From positions 4,855,501-4,919,500 of the forward strand of contig NZ_JAPEMC010000001.1 in NCBI RefSeq assembly GCF_026343115.1: a stretch of DNA of 64,000 nt. Reading direction: 5' to 3'. Origin of the DNA: Streptomyces sp. NBC_00102. Lineage in GTDB: Bacteria; Actinomycetota; Actinomycetes; Streptomycetales; Streptomycetaceae. The notes beneath the pieces are model-generated. The model saw nothing but the letters and a program-made list of their open reading frames with translations. It made no database searches and had not been told where the DNA came from. Positions 1-8,986 of this stretch are shown one piece after another (the stretch's first letter is position 1; each line of letters starts with the position of its first letter). The translations under genes were made by a program, and so were the position numbers.

Positions 1-1199
1 ATGGCCCGCTGGGACTGCGTCATCGTGTCGTAATGCCCGTTCTCGTCCCGGCCGTTGTACGAATCGGCCAGCGCGAGCAGCGTGTTCCCGGTGCCGTTGT
101 TCTCCGCCTCGTCGAGCGCCTGCGTCAGCAGGGGCCACTCGCTCTGCGAGTAGAGGGGAGTCACGATGCCTATGACGGCGAGCGACTCGCTGAGCATGCG
201 GCCGGAGTCGGTCGGCAACGGGTCCTTGTCCAGCTTCGCGAGCAGCCGGGCGATGCGCGCGTTCCCGGCCTGCGGGTCCTCGCCGCGGTCCTTGAGGTAG
301 TTCTCCAGCGCACGCTGGAAGCCCGTCGCCTGGTTCCGGGCGTGTCCGACCGTGTCCGCCGTGGGGTCCACGACCGCGTCCAGCACCACCCGGCCGACGT
401 TCCCGGGGAAGAGGTGGGCGTACGTGCCGCCCAGCTCCGTGCCGTAGGACATGCCGAAGTAGTACAGCTTCCGGTCGCCGAGCACCTGGCGGATCAGGTC
501 CATGTCGCGGGCGGTGTTGGTGGTCGTCAGATACGGCAGGACCTTGCCGGAGCCCTTTTCGCAGCCGGCGCCGGTGTCCGCGCCGTCCTTCATGAAGGCC
601 GCCTCCTCCGCCGGTGTGTCCGGGGTCAGGTCGACACGCTTCAGGGACGCCTCGGTCTCGCCGTCGCTGCGGCAGTTCACCCCTTCACTGGCGGCGACTC
701 CGCGCGGGTCGAAACTCACCAGGTCGTAGCGGGCGTTGAGCCTGCCGTACCCCTCCGCGGCCAGCGGCAGGGTGCCCACTCCCGAACCGCCCGGACCGCC
801 GAAGTTGAAGAGCAGCGAGCCGATCCGCTTCGCGGTGGAGGTCGCCCCGCGCTTGATCAGCGCGATGCCGATGGTGTCCCCGTCCGGCTTCCGGTAGTCC
901 AGCGGCACCTGGATGGTGGCGCAACGCCACGCGCTGCCCGGTGCGTTGCCGCCCTCGGGCGCCGCACACCTCTTCCAGTCGGGCTTCTGCGACGTGAGCG
1001 CGGCCGGCAGCGCGGAGGGACCGGGTGCCGGGGTCGCTGTCGTGGAGGCCGTCCGGCCCGGGGCCGCCCCGTCGGCCTTGCCCGCGCCGCCCGTCGAACC
1101 GGCCTTCGCGGAACCGTCGCAGCCCGCCAGCGCGACCGCGGTGAGCAGTGCCGCCCCCGCGAGTGCCGTGCCGCGGTGAGCGCGTGTGTGCGTGTGCAT
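1..1199 (-). CDS. Secreted lipoprotein alpha/beta hydrolase, tripeptidyl aminopeptidase (TAP/SlpD) type, truncated by window edge
   Basis: Reads leftward and runs off the window, so the C-terminus is missing. The protein starts at ATG 1199 with a short basic N-terminus and a hydrophobic stretch ending in a lipobox (LAGC, Cys about residue 26), so it should be a lipid-anchored extracytoplasmic protein. An Ala/Thr/Pro linker follows. The mature part has the family signature around PLDYRKPDG, an oxyanion-hole segment FGGPGGSG, and the nucleophile elbow GMSYG. Streptomyces homologues remove N-terminal tripeptides from secreted proteins. The exact substrate cannot be read from the sequence. The visible part is 399 residues; full-length relatives are about 500-550. 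Confidence 0.88.
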   Translation of the reverse strand, partial: MHTHTRAHRGTALAGAALLTAVALAGCDGSAKAGSTGGAGKADGAAPGRTASTTATPAPGPSALPAALTSQKPDWKRCAAPEGGNAPGSAWRCATIQVPLDYRKPDGDTIGIALIKRGATSTAKRIGSLLFNFGGPGGSGVGTLPLAAEGYGRLNARYDLVSFDPRGVAASEGVNCRSDGETEASLKRVDLTPDTPAEEAAFMKDGADTGAGCEKGSGKVLPYLTTTNTARDMDLIRQVLGDRKLYYFGMSYGTELGGTYAHLFPGNVGRVVLDAVVDPTADTVGHARNQATGFQRALENYLKDRGEDPQAGNARIARLLAKLDKDPLPTDSGRMLSESLAVIGIVTPLYSQSEWPLLTQALDEAENNGTGNTLLALADSYNGRDENGHYDTMTQSQRA

Positions 1200-1335
1200 G
1201 GTGTCGTCGTCCTCCCCGATGCCGGGGCGGTGCGGCCCCGGCACGACATGTGTGCGGCCACGGTAGTTGAGCCGCTCCCCGGCCCGGCGGCGGGAGCCCC
1301 GCGCGGGGGAGCGGGCGGCCCCGACCGGGCAGGGG

Positions 1336-1415
1336 GACGGCCCGCGCGGGGGCAAGACGGACGGCCCGCGCGGGGCAAGACGGACAGCCCGCGCGGGGGC
1401 AAGACGGACGGCCCC
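1336..1415. repeat. Tandem repeat, about 24-bp unit, 3 copies plus a partial
   Basis: Units begin at 1336, 1360 and 1383, with a partial at 1407. Each has the form GACGGCCCGCGCGGGGGCAA plus GACG, and the second unit is one base shorter. It lies between two leftward genes. Each unit contains the palindrome CCCGCGCGGG. No coding role is seen. Confidence 0.75.
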
Positions 1416-1440
1416 GCCGGGGAACCGGGCCGGGGCCGTC
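1407..1440 (-). terminator. Probable terminator of the flippase/kinase-like gene
   Basis: Inverted repeat with arms GACGGCCCC (1407-1415) and GGGGCCGTC (1432-1440), about 17 nt after the stop codon of the leftward gene ending at 1458. No U-tract, which is common in Streptomyces. Confidence 0.5.
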
Positions 1441-1457
1441 GGGCCGTCGGGGTACGG

Positions 1458-4322
1458 CTACAACTGGCCCTTGCGGGTCAGCTGGTTGAAGCAGAGCCAG
1501 CCGGGAAGCACCGGCAGCCAGAGCGTCATCACGCGGAAGAGCAGCACCGCCGGCGCCGCGACCTCCTTGGGCAGCCCGACCGCGATGAGGCCGATCGTCA
1601 GCGCACCCTCCACCGCGCCCATGCCGCCCGGGGTGGGCGCCGCCGAACCCAGGGCGTTGCCCGCGAGGAAGACCACCGCGACGCTCGCGTACGACAGCGT
1701 CGGCACGTCCGGCCCGCTGAACGCCCGGACCGACGCGTCCAGGCAGAGCACGAACAGCACCGTCAGCAGCAGCATCCCGCCGATGCCGGTGGCCAGCTTC
1801 TGCGGCCGCTGCACCACGTCCAGCATGCGCGGCACCACACCCGCGAACAGCGAACGCACCCGCGTCACGACGAACTTGCGCAGGAACGGAATCGCCGTCA
1901 CCACCAGTACCAGCACCGCGACCGTGAGCAGCCCGGCGATGACCGTACGGGACGGGGTCAGCGAGTCCGGCGTCCTTTCCGTACCCGTCAGATAGCCGAA
2001 CAGGGCCAGCAGCAGGATGTGACAGCCCAGCCCGAACAGCTGGGAGGCGCCCACACTCGCCACCGCGAGACCGGGCCGCACCCCCTGGCGCTGGAGGAAG
2101 CGGGTGTTGAGCGCCACCCCGCCGACCGCCGCCGGAGCCACGATCTTCACGAACGACCCGGCCACCTGCGCCAGCACCGTGCGCCGGAACGGCACCCGCT
2201 CGGGCACGAAGCCCAGCAGGCTCATCGCCGCCGCCACGTAGCTCAGCGCCGAGAAGCCCAGCGCCGCCGCCACCCAGCCCCACTCGGCCTGCTCCACGAC
2301 CGTGCCGAAGTCGGCCTGGGTGATCTGCGAGATCACGAAGTACGCGGCGATGGACCCCGCGATGAAGCTCAGCAGGGTGCGCGGCTTGATGCGCTCCAGC
2401 CGGACCGGTTCGACCGGGGCCTGCGGCCGGATCAGCAGCACCTGACGGCGGATCTGGGTGAGCAGGTCCTCCTCGCGGGCCTCCTCCCGTGCGTCGTCCA
2501 GAGCCCGCTTCTCGGCCTGCTTCTCCGTGCGCTGCGTCTTCCGCTCGGTCTTCCGTTCCGCCTTGCGGTCATGGGGGGAGAGCACCGCGGAGGACGCGGA
2601 CTCCGCCCGGTCCCGGCGCGCCGCGTCCGAGGCTTCCAGCGCCGCCTCGCGCTCCCGCTGAGCCCGCTCGCGGGCGAGCCTGCGCAGGGTCGCCCGGGTC
2701 GAACGGGTCAGCGCGATCGGCTGGAGCAGCGGCAGACAGCCCGCCACCGCGTCCGGCCCCAGCACGGCGAGCGCCCCGGCCACCGACCGCTCGGCCCCGA
2801 CCCGCAGACCGAGCGTGGTCAGCAACTGGGCCACGTCCATCCGCAGGATCAGGTCGCCGGCCGCGATCTCGCCGCCGCGCAGATCGGTGACGTACACCGT
2901 GCCCGAGTCGTCCACCAGGATCGCGTCCCCCGCGAGCCTGCGGTGTGCGATCCGCCGCGACTGCAGCGACCGCACCTGCTCCCAGGCGCCGCGCACCAGC
3001 TCGTCGGTGATCTCCGCGTCCTCCAGCGAGTCCAGGGACCGCCCGCCGATGTGCTCGTACACCAGCATCACGGCGTCCGGGCCCAGCTCGGAGGTGGCGA
3101 TCAGCTTCGGCGCGTTCGCCCCCGCCGCGATGGCCGCGTACGCCAGCAGCGCCTCCTGCTCCAGGGCCTGGCGCAGCGACTGGATGGAACGCCGCTGGGT
3201 GATGGAGCGCAGGGTGATCCGCCGCCAGGCCCGGTAGAAGAACCCCTGGGCCTGCTGCTCCCGGTCCACGACCGTCACGTCGAGCGGCGGGCCGTCCTCC
3301 AGGGTGACCCGATAGCGGCGCCCCCGGTCGTTCTGGTCCGGGTTCTCGGCCGCCTCCTCGGCGCGCAAGGCGGCGACCGGCCGGAAACCGACGTGCCGGA
3401 GCCCGGCCATCAGGTGCTGGCCGGTGGGCCGGACGTTCGGCGAGCCGACCCCGTACAGCGTCCCGTACGCGACGGTCCAGCCGATCAGCACGGTGAGGAT
3501 GATCGAGAACGGCGTGGTGTAGCCGCCCACCAGCATGGCGAACGCGTCGAGCAGCAGCACCACCCAGAGGACCACCCGCCAGCGCGGGCGCCTCGCCATG
3601 CCCACCGCCGTCATGTACGCGATGACCGGCGCGAGATAGCCGTGCACCGGGTCGGTCAGCGCGTGTCCGGGCTGCTGCTGGGTCAGCGCGTCCTGGATCG
3701 AGCCGGGGGCGGACCGGGAGACCCAGAGGTCAGTGGCGAGCGTCACCCCGTGCGCGAGCACGGCGGCGAGCACCCCGTCCGCGATGCGCAGACCGTCGCG
3801 TTTGATCAGACGTTCGATGGCGAAGGCGACCGGGACGAGCAGCACTGCGATGCTCGACACCAGCCCGGCGACCTTGATCAGGAGATCCGGCGCCTGCTCG
3901 GTGCCCCGGGAGATGTCGTCCTCGAGGCCCGTCGTGGTGCCCTGCGCGAAGGCGGCGACGGCCAGCAGCACCGCGATGGCGAGCACACCGGCGAGCAGGC
4001 GCATCAGGTCGGACGGGCGGTGCACCCGGGCCGCGAGCAGCGGCTCGTCGCCCGAGACCCGCCCCGTGGGCCCGTTTCCGGTGCCCGCACGGGTGGAACC
4101 GGTCAGGCGCGCGGCGGTGACGCCGGTGCTGCCCGCGTCCTTCGCGGCGCGGGATTCTCCGGCGTCTTCGGTACGGGCGGGCCCGGTGGGGTCACCGGTG
4201 GGTTCCGGCGCGGAGCCGGAGCCGCCTGGCTGCGAGTCGGCATCGGAGGCGTCCGCCGCCCTGGATGGCTGCACGCCCTGCTCCTTCGTCGCATCTGGTC
4301 GATCTTCGTGTTCTCGTATCAC
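1458..4322 (-). CDS. Integral membrane protein: kinase-like domain fused to LPG-synthase/flippase-type (UPF0104) membrane domain
   Basis: A 954-aa protein. Residues 1-95 are disordered and Pro/Ser/Gly-rich. Hydrophobic segments follow from about 105 to 290. A cytosolic region at about 300-540 resembles a protein-kinase or aminoglycoside-kinase fold (MLVYEHIGG hinge, HRRLAGDAILVDD, VTDLRGGE). The catalytic HxD and DFG positions read HRR and DLR, so phosphotransfer is doubtful. A highly charged Arg/Lys/Glu stretch (about 555-615) precedes a C-terminal multi-pass domain of the lysylphosphatidylglycerol synthase TM family. That family flips or synthesises lipids, but no aminoacyl-transferase domain is present here. 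Start GTG 4322 is the first in-frame start; a later one is possible within the disordered N-terminus. Function is inferred only at the family level. Confidence 0.85.
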   Translation of the reverse strand: MIREHEDRPDATKEQGVQPSRAADASDADSQPGGSGSAPEPTGDPTGPARTEDAGESRAAKDAGSTGVTAARLTGSTRAGTGNGPTGRVSGDEPLLAARVHRPSDLMRLLAGVLAIAVLLAVAAFAQGTTTGLEDDISRGTEQAPDLLIKVAGLVSSIAVLLVPVAFAIERLIKRDGLRIADGVLAAVLAHGVTLATDLWVSRSAPGSIQDALTQQQPGHALTDPVHGYLAPVIAYMTAVGMARRPRWRVVLWVVLLLDAFAMLVGGYTTPFSIILTVLIGWTVAYGTLYGVGSPNVRPTGQHLMAGLRHVGFRPVAALRAEEAAENPDQNDRGRRYRVTLEDGPPLDVTVVDREQQAQGFFYRAWRRITLRSITQRRSIQSLRQALEQEALLAYAAIAAGANAPKLIATSELGPDAVMLVYEHIGGRSLDSLEDAEITDELVRGAWEQVRSLQSRRIAHRRLAGDAILVDDSGTVYVTDLRGGEIAAGDLILRMDVAQLLTTLGLRVGAERSVAGALAVLGPDAVAGCLPLLQPIALTRSTRATLRRLARERAQREREAALEASDAARRDRAESASSAVLSPHDRKAERKTERKTQRTEKQAEKRALDDAREEAREEDLLTQIRRQVLLIRPQAPVEPVRLERIKPRTLLSFIAGSIAAYFVISQITQADFGTVVEQAEWGWVAAALGFSALSYVAAAMSLLGFVPERVPFRRTVLAQVAGSFVKIVAPAAVGGVALNTRFLQRQGVRPGLAVASVGASQLFGLGCHILLLALFGYLTGTERTPDSLTPSRTVIAGLLTVAVLVLVVTAIPFLRKFVVTRVRSLFAGVVPRMLDVVQRPQKLATGIGGMLLLTVLFVLCLDASVRAFSGPDVPTLSYASVAVVFLAGNALGSAAPTPGGMGAVEGALTIGLIAVGLPKEVAAPAVLLFRVMTLWLPVLPGWLCFNQLTRKGQL

Positions 4323-4526
4323 CGGTCACCGCCCGCACGATGGTGGCACGGCGCGAGGACACGCGGAGTCATCAGGGTGCACTGCCCGCGCGCGCGAGGG
4401 CGAGGATTCGCTCCATCGCCCCGGTGCGCGGCCCCGCCGCCCGGGGTACGCGGGCGCCCCGCCGGGACGGGCCGGAACTCCCGGACGGACGCCCCGGTGT
4501 CGGTGGCGTACGGCAAGATGGGGCGG

Positions 4527-5009
4527 ATGAGACAGGACCGGACGCCCCGGCACGGAGCGGGGGACGGCACCGCCCGCCGCCCGCCGGTGGAAGACGACGG
4601 CACCACCGCCCGTGCCCCCGCCGCACAGGCCCACGCCGAGCTCCCGGAGTACGCCGAGCGGGTCCTCGACGTCGCCGACCTGATCCCGCCCGGCCACGTC
4701 ATGACCTACGGCGACGTCGCCGAGTGGCTGGGCGACGGCGGACCGCGCCAGGTCGGCCGGGCGATGGCGCTCTACGGATCGGCGGTGCCCTGGTGGCGCG
4801 TCGTACGGTCGGACGGCACGCTCCTGCCCGGCCACGAGCTGCGCGCACTCGCGCGCTACCGCGACGAGGGCACACCACTGCGCGACGCCGCCCGGTCGGC
4901 GGAGGGGCATCTGCCGAGGATCGACATGCGGCGCGCACGATGGGACGGCGGGACCGGACAGTCCGGCGGTACCGCGGGGCCGGACAGGGGCGAGGAAGCT
5001 CACACCTGA
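4527..5009 (+). CDS. Alkyltransferase-like protein (ATL), MGMT fold without the acceptor cysteine
   Basis: A 160-aa protein. The N-terminal 40 residues are an unconserved linker. The DNA-binding domain has PPGHVMTYGDVAEWLG and GGPRQVGRAM, followed by PWWRVV, where true O6-alkylguanine transferases have PCHRV. Replacement of Cys by Trp defines ATLs, which bind and flip O6-alkylguanine and mark it for nucleotide excision repair rather than repairing it. Start ATG 4527 was chosen; ATG 4518, three codons upstream in frame, is equally possible. The gene immediately precedes the AdnA/AdnB-like repair genes on the same strand, which fits a damage-response role. Confidence 0.87.
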   Translation: MRQDRTPRHGAGDGTARRPPVEDDGTTARAPAAQAHAELPEYAERVLDVADLIPPGHVMTYGDVAEWLGDGGPRQVGRAMALYGSAVPWWRVVRSDGTLLPGHELRALARYRDEGTPLRDAARSAEGHLPRIDMRRARWDGGTGQSGGTAGPDRGEEAHT

Positions 5010-5448
5010 CAGCTTCGGCCATCCGGGCCCGGCAGTCGCCCTCCTCGGGTCGCACATCCCGCGCGTCGCCGGACCCGGCCGGCCGCGGCCGCGGTACCGG
5101 GAACACCCGCAGCGGGCCGCGGCGCGACGGACACGTGACGAGCGACGCAGCCGACCCGGCTCCGCCCGCGCCCCCACTGGCGTAGCGTCGATGCCCGGCG
5201 CGGACCCGAGTCCATGCCGCACCGTATTCATCCGCGCACCTCTCCGTGCCTCGTACCTCTCCGGACCTCTCCGTCACTCCCTGAGACCGGCCCGACCAGC
5301 CCCGACCGCTCTCCCGGAGACCGGCCGGACCAGCCCCGACCGCTCTCCCGGAGACCGGCCGGACCCGACCCGTGACCGTCCACCACCCCGCGGTGTGGCC
5401 GGCCGGCGCACCACCCGTCAGCGCACCACCGACAGGACCGGCGAAACC
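5010..5448. other. 439-bp non-coding interval between ATL and AdnA-like genes
   Basis: No convincing gene; open frames here are high-GC artefacts. It holds the 34-bp tandem repeat at 5283-5365. It probably also contains the promoter of the helicase-nuclease pair, but I see no clear -10/-35. Confidence 0.6.
5283..5365. repeat. Tandem 34-bp repeat, about 2.4 copies
   Basis: Copies start at 5283, 5317 and 5351 (partial). The unit begins GAGACCGGCCGGACCAGCCC. The first two copies differ by a single base. It is located 85-165 bp upstream of the GTG start of the AdnA-like gene. Confidence 0.8.
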
Positions 5449-8400
5449 GTGAGCTCCTCCTCCACCACCCGGCAGGACCCGCCCCGCGAAACGCGACGGC
5501 GGGCGCCGGGCGCGTACCGGCTGGTGCGCACGCCCCCGGGGTCGGTGGAGCCCCCTGTGCTGGACGCGGCACAGCGCGCGGTGGTTGACCACCCGGGCGG
5601 GCCACTGCTGGTCCTCGCCGGACCCGGCACCGGCAAGACCACGACACTCGTGGAATCCGTCGCCGCGCGGGTGACCGCCGGCACGGACCCCGCCCGCATC
5701 CTCGTCCTCACCTTCAGCCGCAAGGCCGCCGTGGAACTCCGCGACCGGATGGCGGCCCGGCTCGGCGCCGCCCGCGGACCGCAGGCCACCACCTTCCACT
5801 CGTACTGCTACGCCCTGGTCCGAGCCCACCAGGACGCCGACCTGTTCGCCGATCCGCTGCGCCTGCTCTCCGGACCCGAACAGGACGTCACCGTCCGCGA
5901 ACTGCTCGCGGGCCAGCTCGACCTGGAGAAGTCCGGCCTCTCCCACGTGCGCTGGCCCGACGAACTCCGGGCCTGCCTGACCACCCGCGGCTTCGCCGAC
6001 GAGGTGCGCGCCGTCCTGGCCCGCAGCCGCGAGCTGGGCCTCGGCGCGGACGCCCTGGCCGACTTCGCCCGCCGGACCGGGCGCCCCGACTGGGGCGCGG
6101 CGGCCCAGTTCCTCGCGGAGTACCTCGACGTGCTCGACGCGCAGGGGGTCCTCGACTACGCCGAACTCGTCCACCGCGCGGTCCTGCTCGCCGAGCGCCC
6201 GGAGGTCGCGGAGCGGCTGGCCGGGGAGTACGACGCCGTCTACGTCGACGAGTACCAGGACACCGACCCGTCGCAGGTGCGGCTGCTGCACGCGCTGGCC
6301 GGCAACCCCGTGGGGCGTACGCCGGGTGGGACGGGTACCGGTCAGGGCGCGGGCGTGCACGCCGGCGGACGTCCCGGGGCGGGCACCGGGGTGCGTACCG
6401 GTGCGGCCTCCGGTGGCCGGACGCTGATCGCGTTCGGCGACCCGGACCAGTCCATCTACGCCTTCCGGGGCGCCGACGTGAACGGCATCCTCGACTTCCC
6501 CGACACCTTCCCGCGCGCGGACGGGGCGCCCGCGCCCGTGGGCGTACTCACCACCTCGCGACGGTCCGGCGCCGGCCTCCTCGCCGCCACCCGGCTGCTC
6601 ACCCGCCGGATGCCGCTCACCCGGCTGCCCGCCGAGAAGGTACGCGCCCACCGCGAACTCTCCGCCGTCCGCGACGGCGGCCAGGCGGAGGTCTACACCT
6701 ACCCGACCGCCTCCACCGAGCTCGACAACATCGCCGACCTGCTGCGCCGCGCCCATCTGGAGGACGGCGTGCCGTGGAACGAGATGGCCGTACTGGTACG
6801 CGCCGGCGGGCGCTCGATGCCCTCCGTGCGCCGGGCGCTCACCTCCGCCGGAGTGCCCCTGGAGGTCGACGGCGACGACCTCCCGCTCCGTCACGAACCC
6901 GCCGTCGCCCCGCTGCTGACCGCCCTGCGCGCGGTGGCGGAGGCGGCCCTCGACCGGGGCCACCCGGACAGGGGCGACGAGGGTGCCCCGGACGAGGGCG
7001 CCCCGGACGACCGGCGCGTCCTGGACGAGGAGACCGCCCTCACCCTGCTCACCTCGCCGCTCGGCGCGATGGACGCCGCAGACCTGCGCCGCCTCGGCCG
7101 GGCCCTGCGCGACGACGAGCGGGCCGCCGGCAACCGCGTACCGCCGCCCTCCGGCGAACTGCTCGCACTGGCCCTCTCCGAACCCGAACGCCTCGTCACC
7201 CACGACCCCGTCTACGCCCGGGGCGCCCAGCGCCTCGGCACCCTGCTGGCCCGGGCCCGCACGCTGCTCCAGGAAGGCGGCACCGCCGAGGAAGCGCTCT
7301 GGACCCTCTGGAACGGCACCCCCTGGCCCAGCCGGCTGGAACGCGCCGCACTGCGCGGGGGCACCGCCGGGCGCAACGCCGACCGGGACCTGGACGCCGT
7401 GTGCGCCCTCTTCGAGACCGCCGCACGGGCCGAGGAACGCACCGGCGGGCGCGGGGCGCTCAACTTCCTGGAGGAGGTGGACGCCCAGGACATCGCCGCC
7501 GACACCCTCTCGCGCCGGGTCGCCCGGCCCGACGCGGTCCGGCTGATGACCGCCCACCGCTCCAAGGGCCTGGAGTGGCGGCTCGTCGTGGTCGCCGGGG
7601 TGCAGGAGGGGCTCTGGCCCGACCTGCGCCGCCGCGGCTCCCTGCTGGAGGCCGACCGGATCGGCCGCGACGGACTCGCCGAACCCCTCACGCCCGGCGC
7701 GCTCCTCACCGAGGAACGCCGGCTCTTCTACGTCGCCGCCACCCGCGCCCGCGAGCGCCTGATCGTCACCGCGGTCAAGGCACCGGCCGACGACGGCGAC
7801 CAGCCCTCCCGGTTCCTGGCCGAACTGGGCGTCGAACCCCGGGACGTCACCGGCCGCCCCCGCAGGCCGCTCGCCGTCGCCGCCCTCGTCGCCGAACTCC
7901 GCGCCACCACCGTGGACCCCGCCGCCTCCGGGGCACTGCGCGAGGCCGCCGCCCAGCGCCTCGCCCGGCTCGCCTCGCTCACCGACGACGAGGACCGCCC
8001 CCTGGTGCCCGCCGCCCACCCGCACCGCTGGTGGGGCCTGGACGAGCCGACCCGGTCCGCCGTACCGCTGCGCGACCGGGACCAGCCCGTCGTGCTCTCC
8101 GGCAGCGCCCTCGAACAGCTCGCCCACACCTGCGCGCTCCAGTGGTTCCTCGGCCGCGAGGTCAAGGCCGACGCCCCCGCCACCGCCGCCCAGGGCTTCG
8201 GCAACGTCGTCCACGTACTCGCCGACGAGGTCGCCTCCGGCCGCACCCCCGCCGACCTGGACGTCCTCATGGAACGGCTCGACACGGTCTGGAACGGCCT
8301 CGCCTTCGACGCACCCTGGAAGTCCGAGCAGGAGAAGGGCCAGGCCCGCGCCGCCCTCGAACGCTTCCTCCACTGGCACGTCATGGACCGCTCCGGCCGC

Positions 8401-8889
8401 ACCCCCGTCGCCGGGGAGCACGGATTCGACGTGACCCTCGAAGCGGGCGAGTACGCCGTCCGCATCCGGGGCTCCATGGACCGCGTCGAACGCGACGCCG
8501 AGGACCGGGCGTACGTCGTCGACTTCAAGACCGGCAAGCAGGCGCCCACCAAGGACGAGGTGGCCCGCCACCCGCAGCTCGCCGTCTACCAGCTGGCCGT
8601 CCGGGAGGGCGCCGTCGACGAGGTCTTCGGCGGCCTGCGCCCCGAACCCGGCGGCGCCGAACTCGTCCAGCTGCGCCGCCCCGCCCCCGTGCGCGAAGGC
8701 GGCGAGACCTCGCCGCAGGTGCAGGCCCAGCAGCCGCTGGCCGGGGAGTGGGTCTCCGACCTGCTCGCCACCGCCGCCGGACGCGTGCTCGACGAGCGCT
8801 TCACCCCGACCACCGGCACGCACTGCGGCCACTGCGCCTTCCGCGCCTCGTGCAGCGCCCGGCCCGAGGGCCGCCACGTCGTGGAGTGA
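5449..8889 (+). CDS. adnA: AdnA-like SF1 helicase with C-terminal RecB-type nuclease and Fe-S cysteines
   Basis: Start GTG 5449 gives 1146 aa; the frame upstream is repetitive and unlike the family. The N-terminal UvrD-like motor has Walker A GPGTGKTTT (about residue 58), motif II DEYQDTD (about 264) and GDPDQSIYAFRG. A C-terminal RecB-like nuclease has GFGNVVHVLADE, VVDFKTGK (about 1024) and QLAVYQLA. Four cysteines, one in HTCALQW and three in HCGHCAFRASC at the C-terminus, follow the AddB-type pattern that holds a 4Fe-4S cluster. The partner gene follows 97 bp downstream, in the same order as mycobacterial adnA-adnB, the heterodimer that resects double-strand breaks. A Gly/Thr/Arg-rich insertion (about residues 286-323) separates motifs II and III. 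Assignment as AdnA rests on order and domain content. Confidence 0.88.
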   Translation: MSSSSTTRQDPPRETRRRAPGAYRLVRTPPGSVEPPVLDAAQRAVVDHPGGPLLVLAGPGTGKTTTLVESVAARVTAGTDPARILVLTFSRKAAVELRDRMAARLGAARGPQATTFHSYCYALVRAHQDADLFADPLRLLSGPEQDVTVRELLAGQLDLEKSGLSHVRWPDELRACLTTRGFADEVRAVLARSRELGLGADALADFARRTGRPDWGAAAQFLAEYLDVLDAQGVLDYAELVHRAVLLAERPEVAERLAGEYDAVYVDEYQDTDPSQVRLLHALAGNPVGRTPGGTGTGQGAGVHAGGRPGAGTGVRTGAASGGRTLIAFGDPDQSIYAFRGADVNGILDFPDTFPRADGAPAPVGVLTTSRRSGAGLLAATRLLTRRMPLTRLPAEKVRAHRELSAVRDGGQAEVYTYPTASTELDNIADLLRRAHLEDGVPWNEMAVLVRAGGRSMPSVRRALTSAGVPLEVDGDDLPLRHEPAVAPLLTALRAVAEAALDRGHPDRGDEGAPDEGAPDDRRVLDEETALTLLTSPLGAMDAADLRRLGRALRDDERAAGNRVPPPSGELLALALSEPERLVTHDPVYARGAQRLGTLLARARTLLQEGGTAEEALWTLWNGTPWPSRLERAALRGGTAGRNADRDLDAVCALFETAARAEERTGGRGALNFLEEVDAQDIAADTLSRRVARPDAVRLMTAHRSKGLEWRLVVVAGVQEGLWPDLRRRGSLLEADRIGRDGLAEPLTPGALLTEERRLFYVAATRARERLIVTAVKAPADDGDQPSRFLAELGVEPRDVTGRPRRPLAVAALVAELRATTVDPAASGALREAAAQRLARLASLTDDEDRPLVPAAHPHRWWGLDEPTRSAVPLRDRDQPVVLSGSALEQLAHTCALQWFLGREVKADAPATAAQGFGNVVHVLADEVASGRTPADLDVLMERLDTVWNGLAFDAPWKSEQEKGQARAALERFLHWHVMDRSGRTPVAGEHGFDVTLEAGEYAVRIRGSMDRVERDAEDRAYVVDFKTGKQAPTKDEVARHPQLAVYQLAVREGAVDEVFGGLRPEPGGAELVQLRRPAPVREGGETSPQVQAQQPLAGEWVSDLLATAAGRVLDERFTPTTGTHCGHCAFRASCSARPEGRHVVE

Positions 8890-8986
8890 TGCCGGCCACG
8901 GCAGCGTCCCCGCGGGCCGTTCGGCCCATGGAGCGGTGCCCACAAGCCCGGGACACGATGTCGGCCCGCCCGGTTACCGTTCATGG

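Noticed and set aside
33..4526. Very long plus-strand frame reaching into the ATL gene
   Set aside because: Only its last 160 codons correspond to a real protein; the rest is antisense to the peptidase and flippase-like genes.
4699..8943. 1414-codon open frame on the minus strand opposite the AdnA-like gene
   Set aside because: Gly/Ala/Arg-dominated translation without domains; antisense shadow caused by high third-position GC. The plus-strand frame has full helicase and nuclease motifs.
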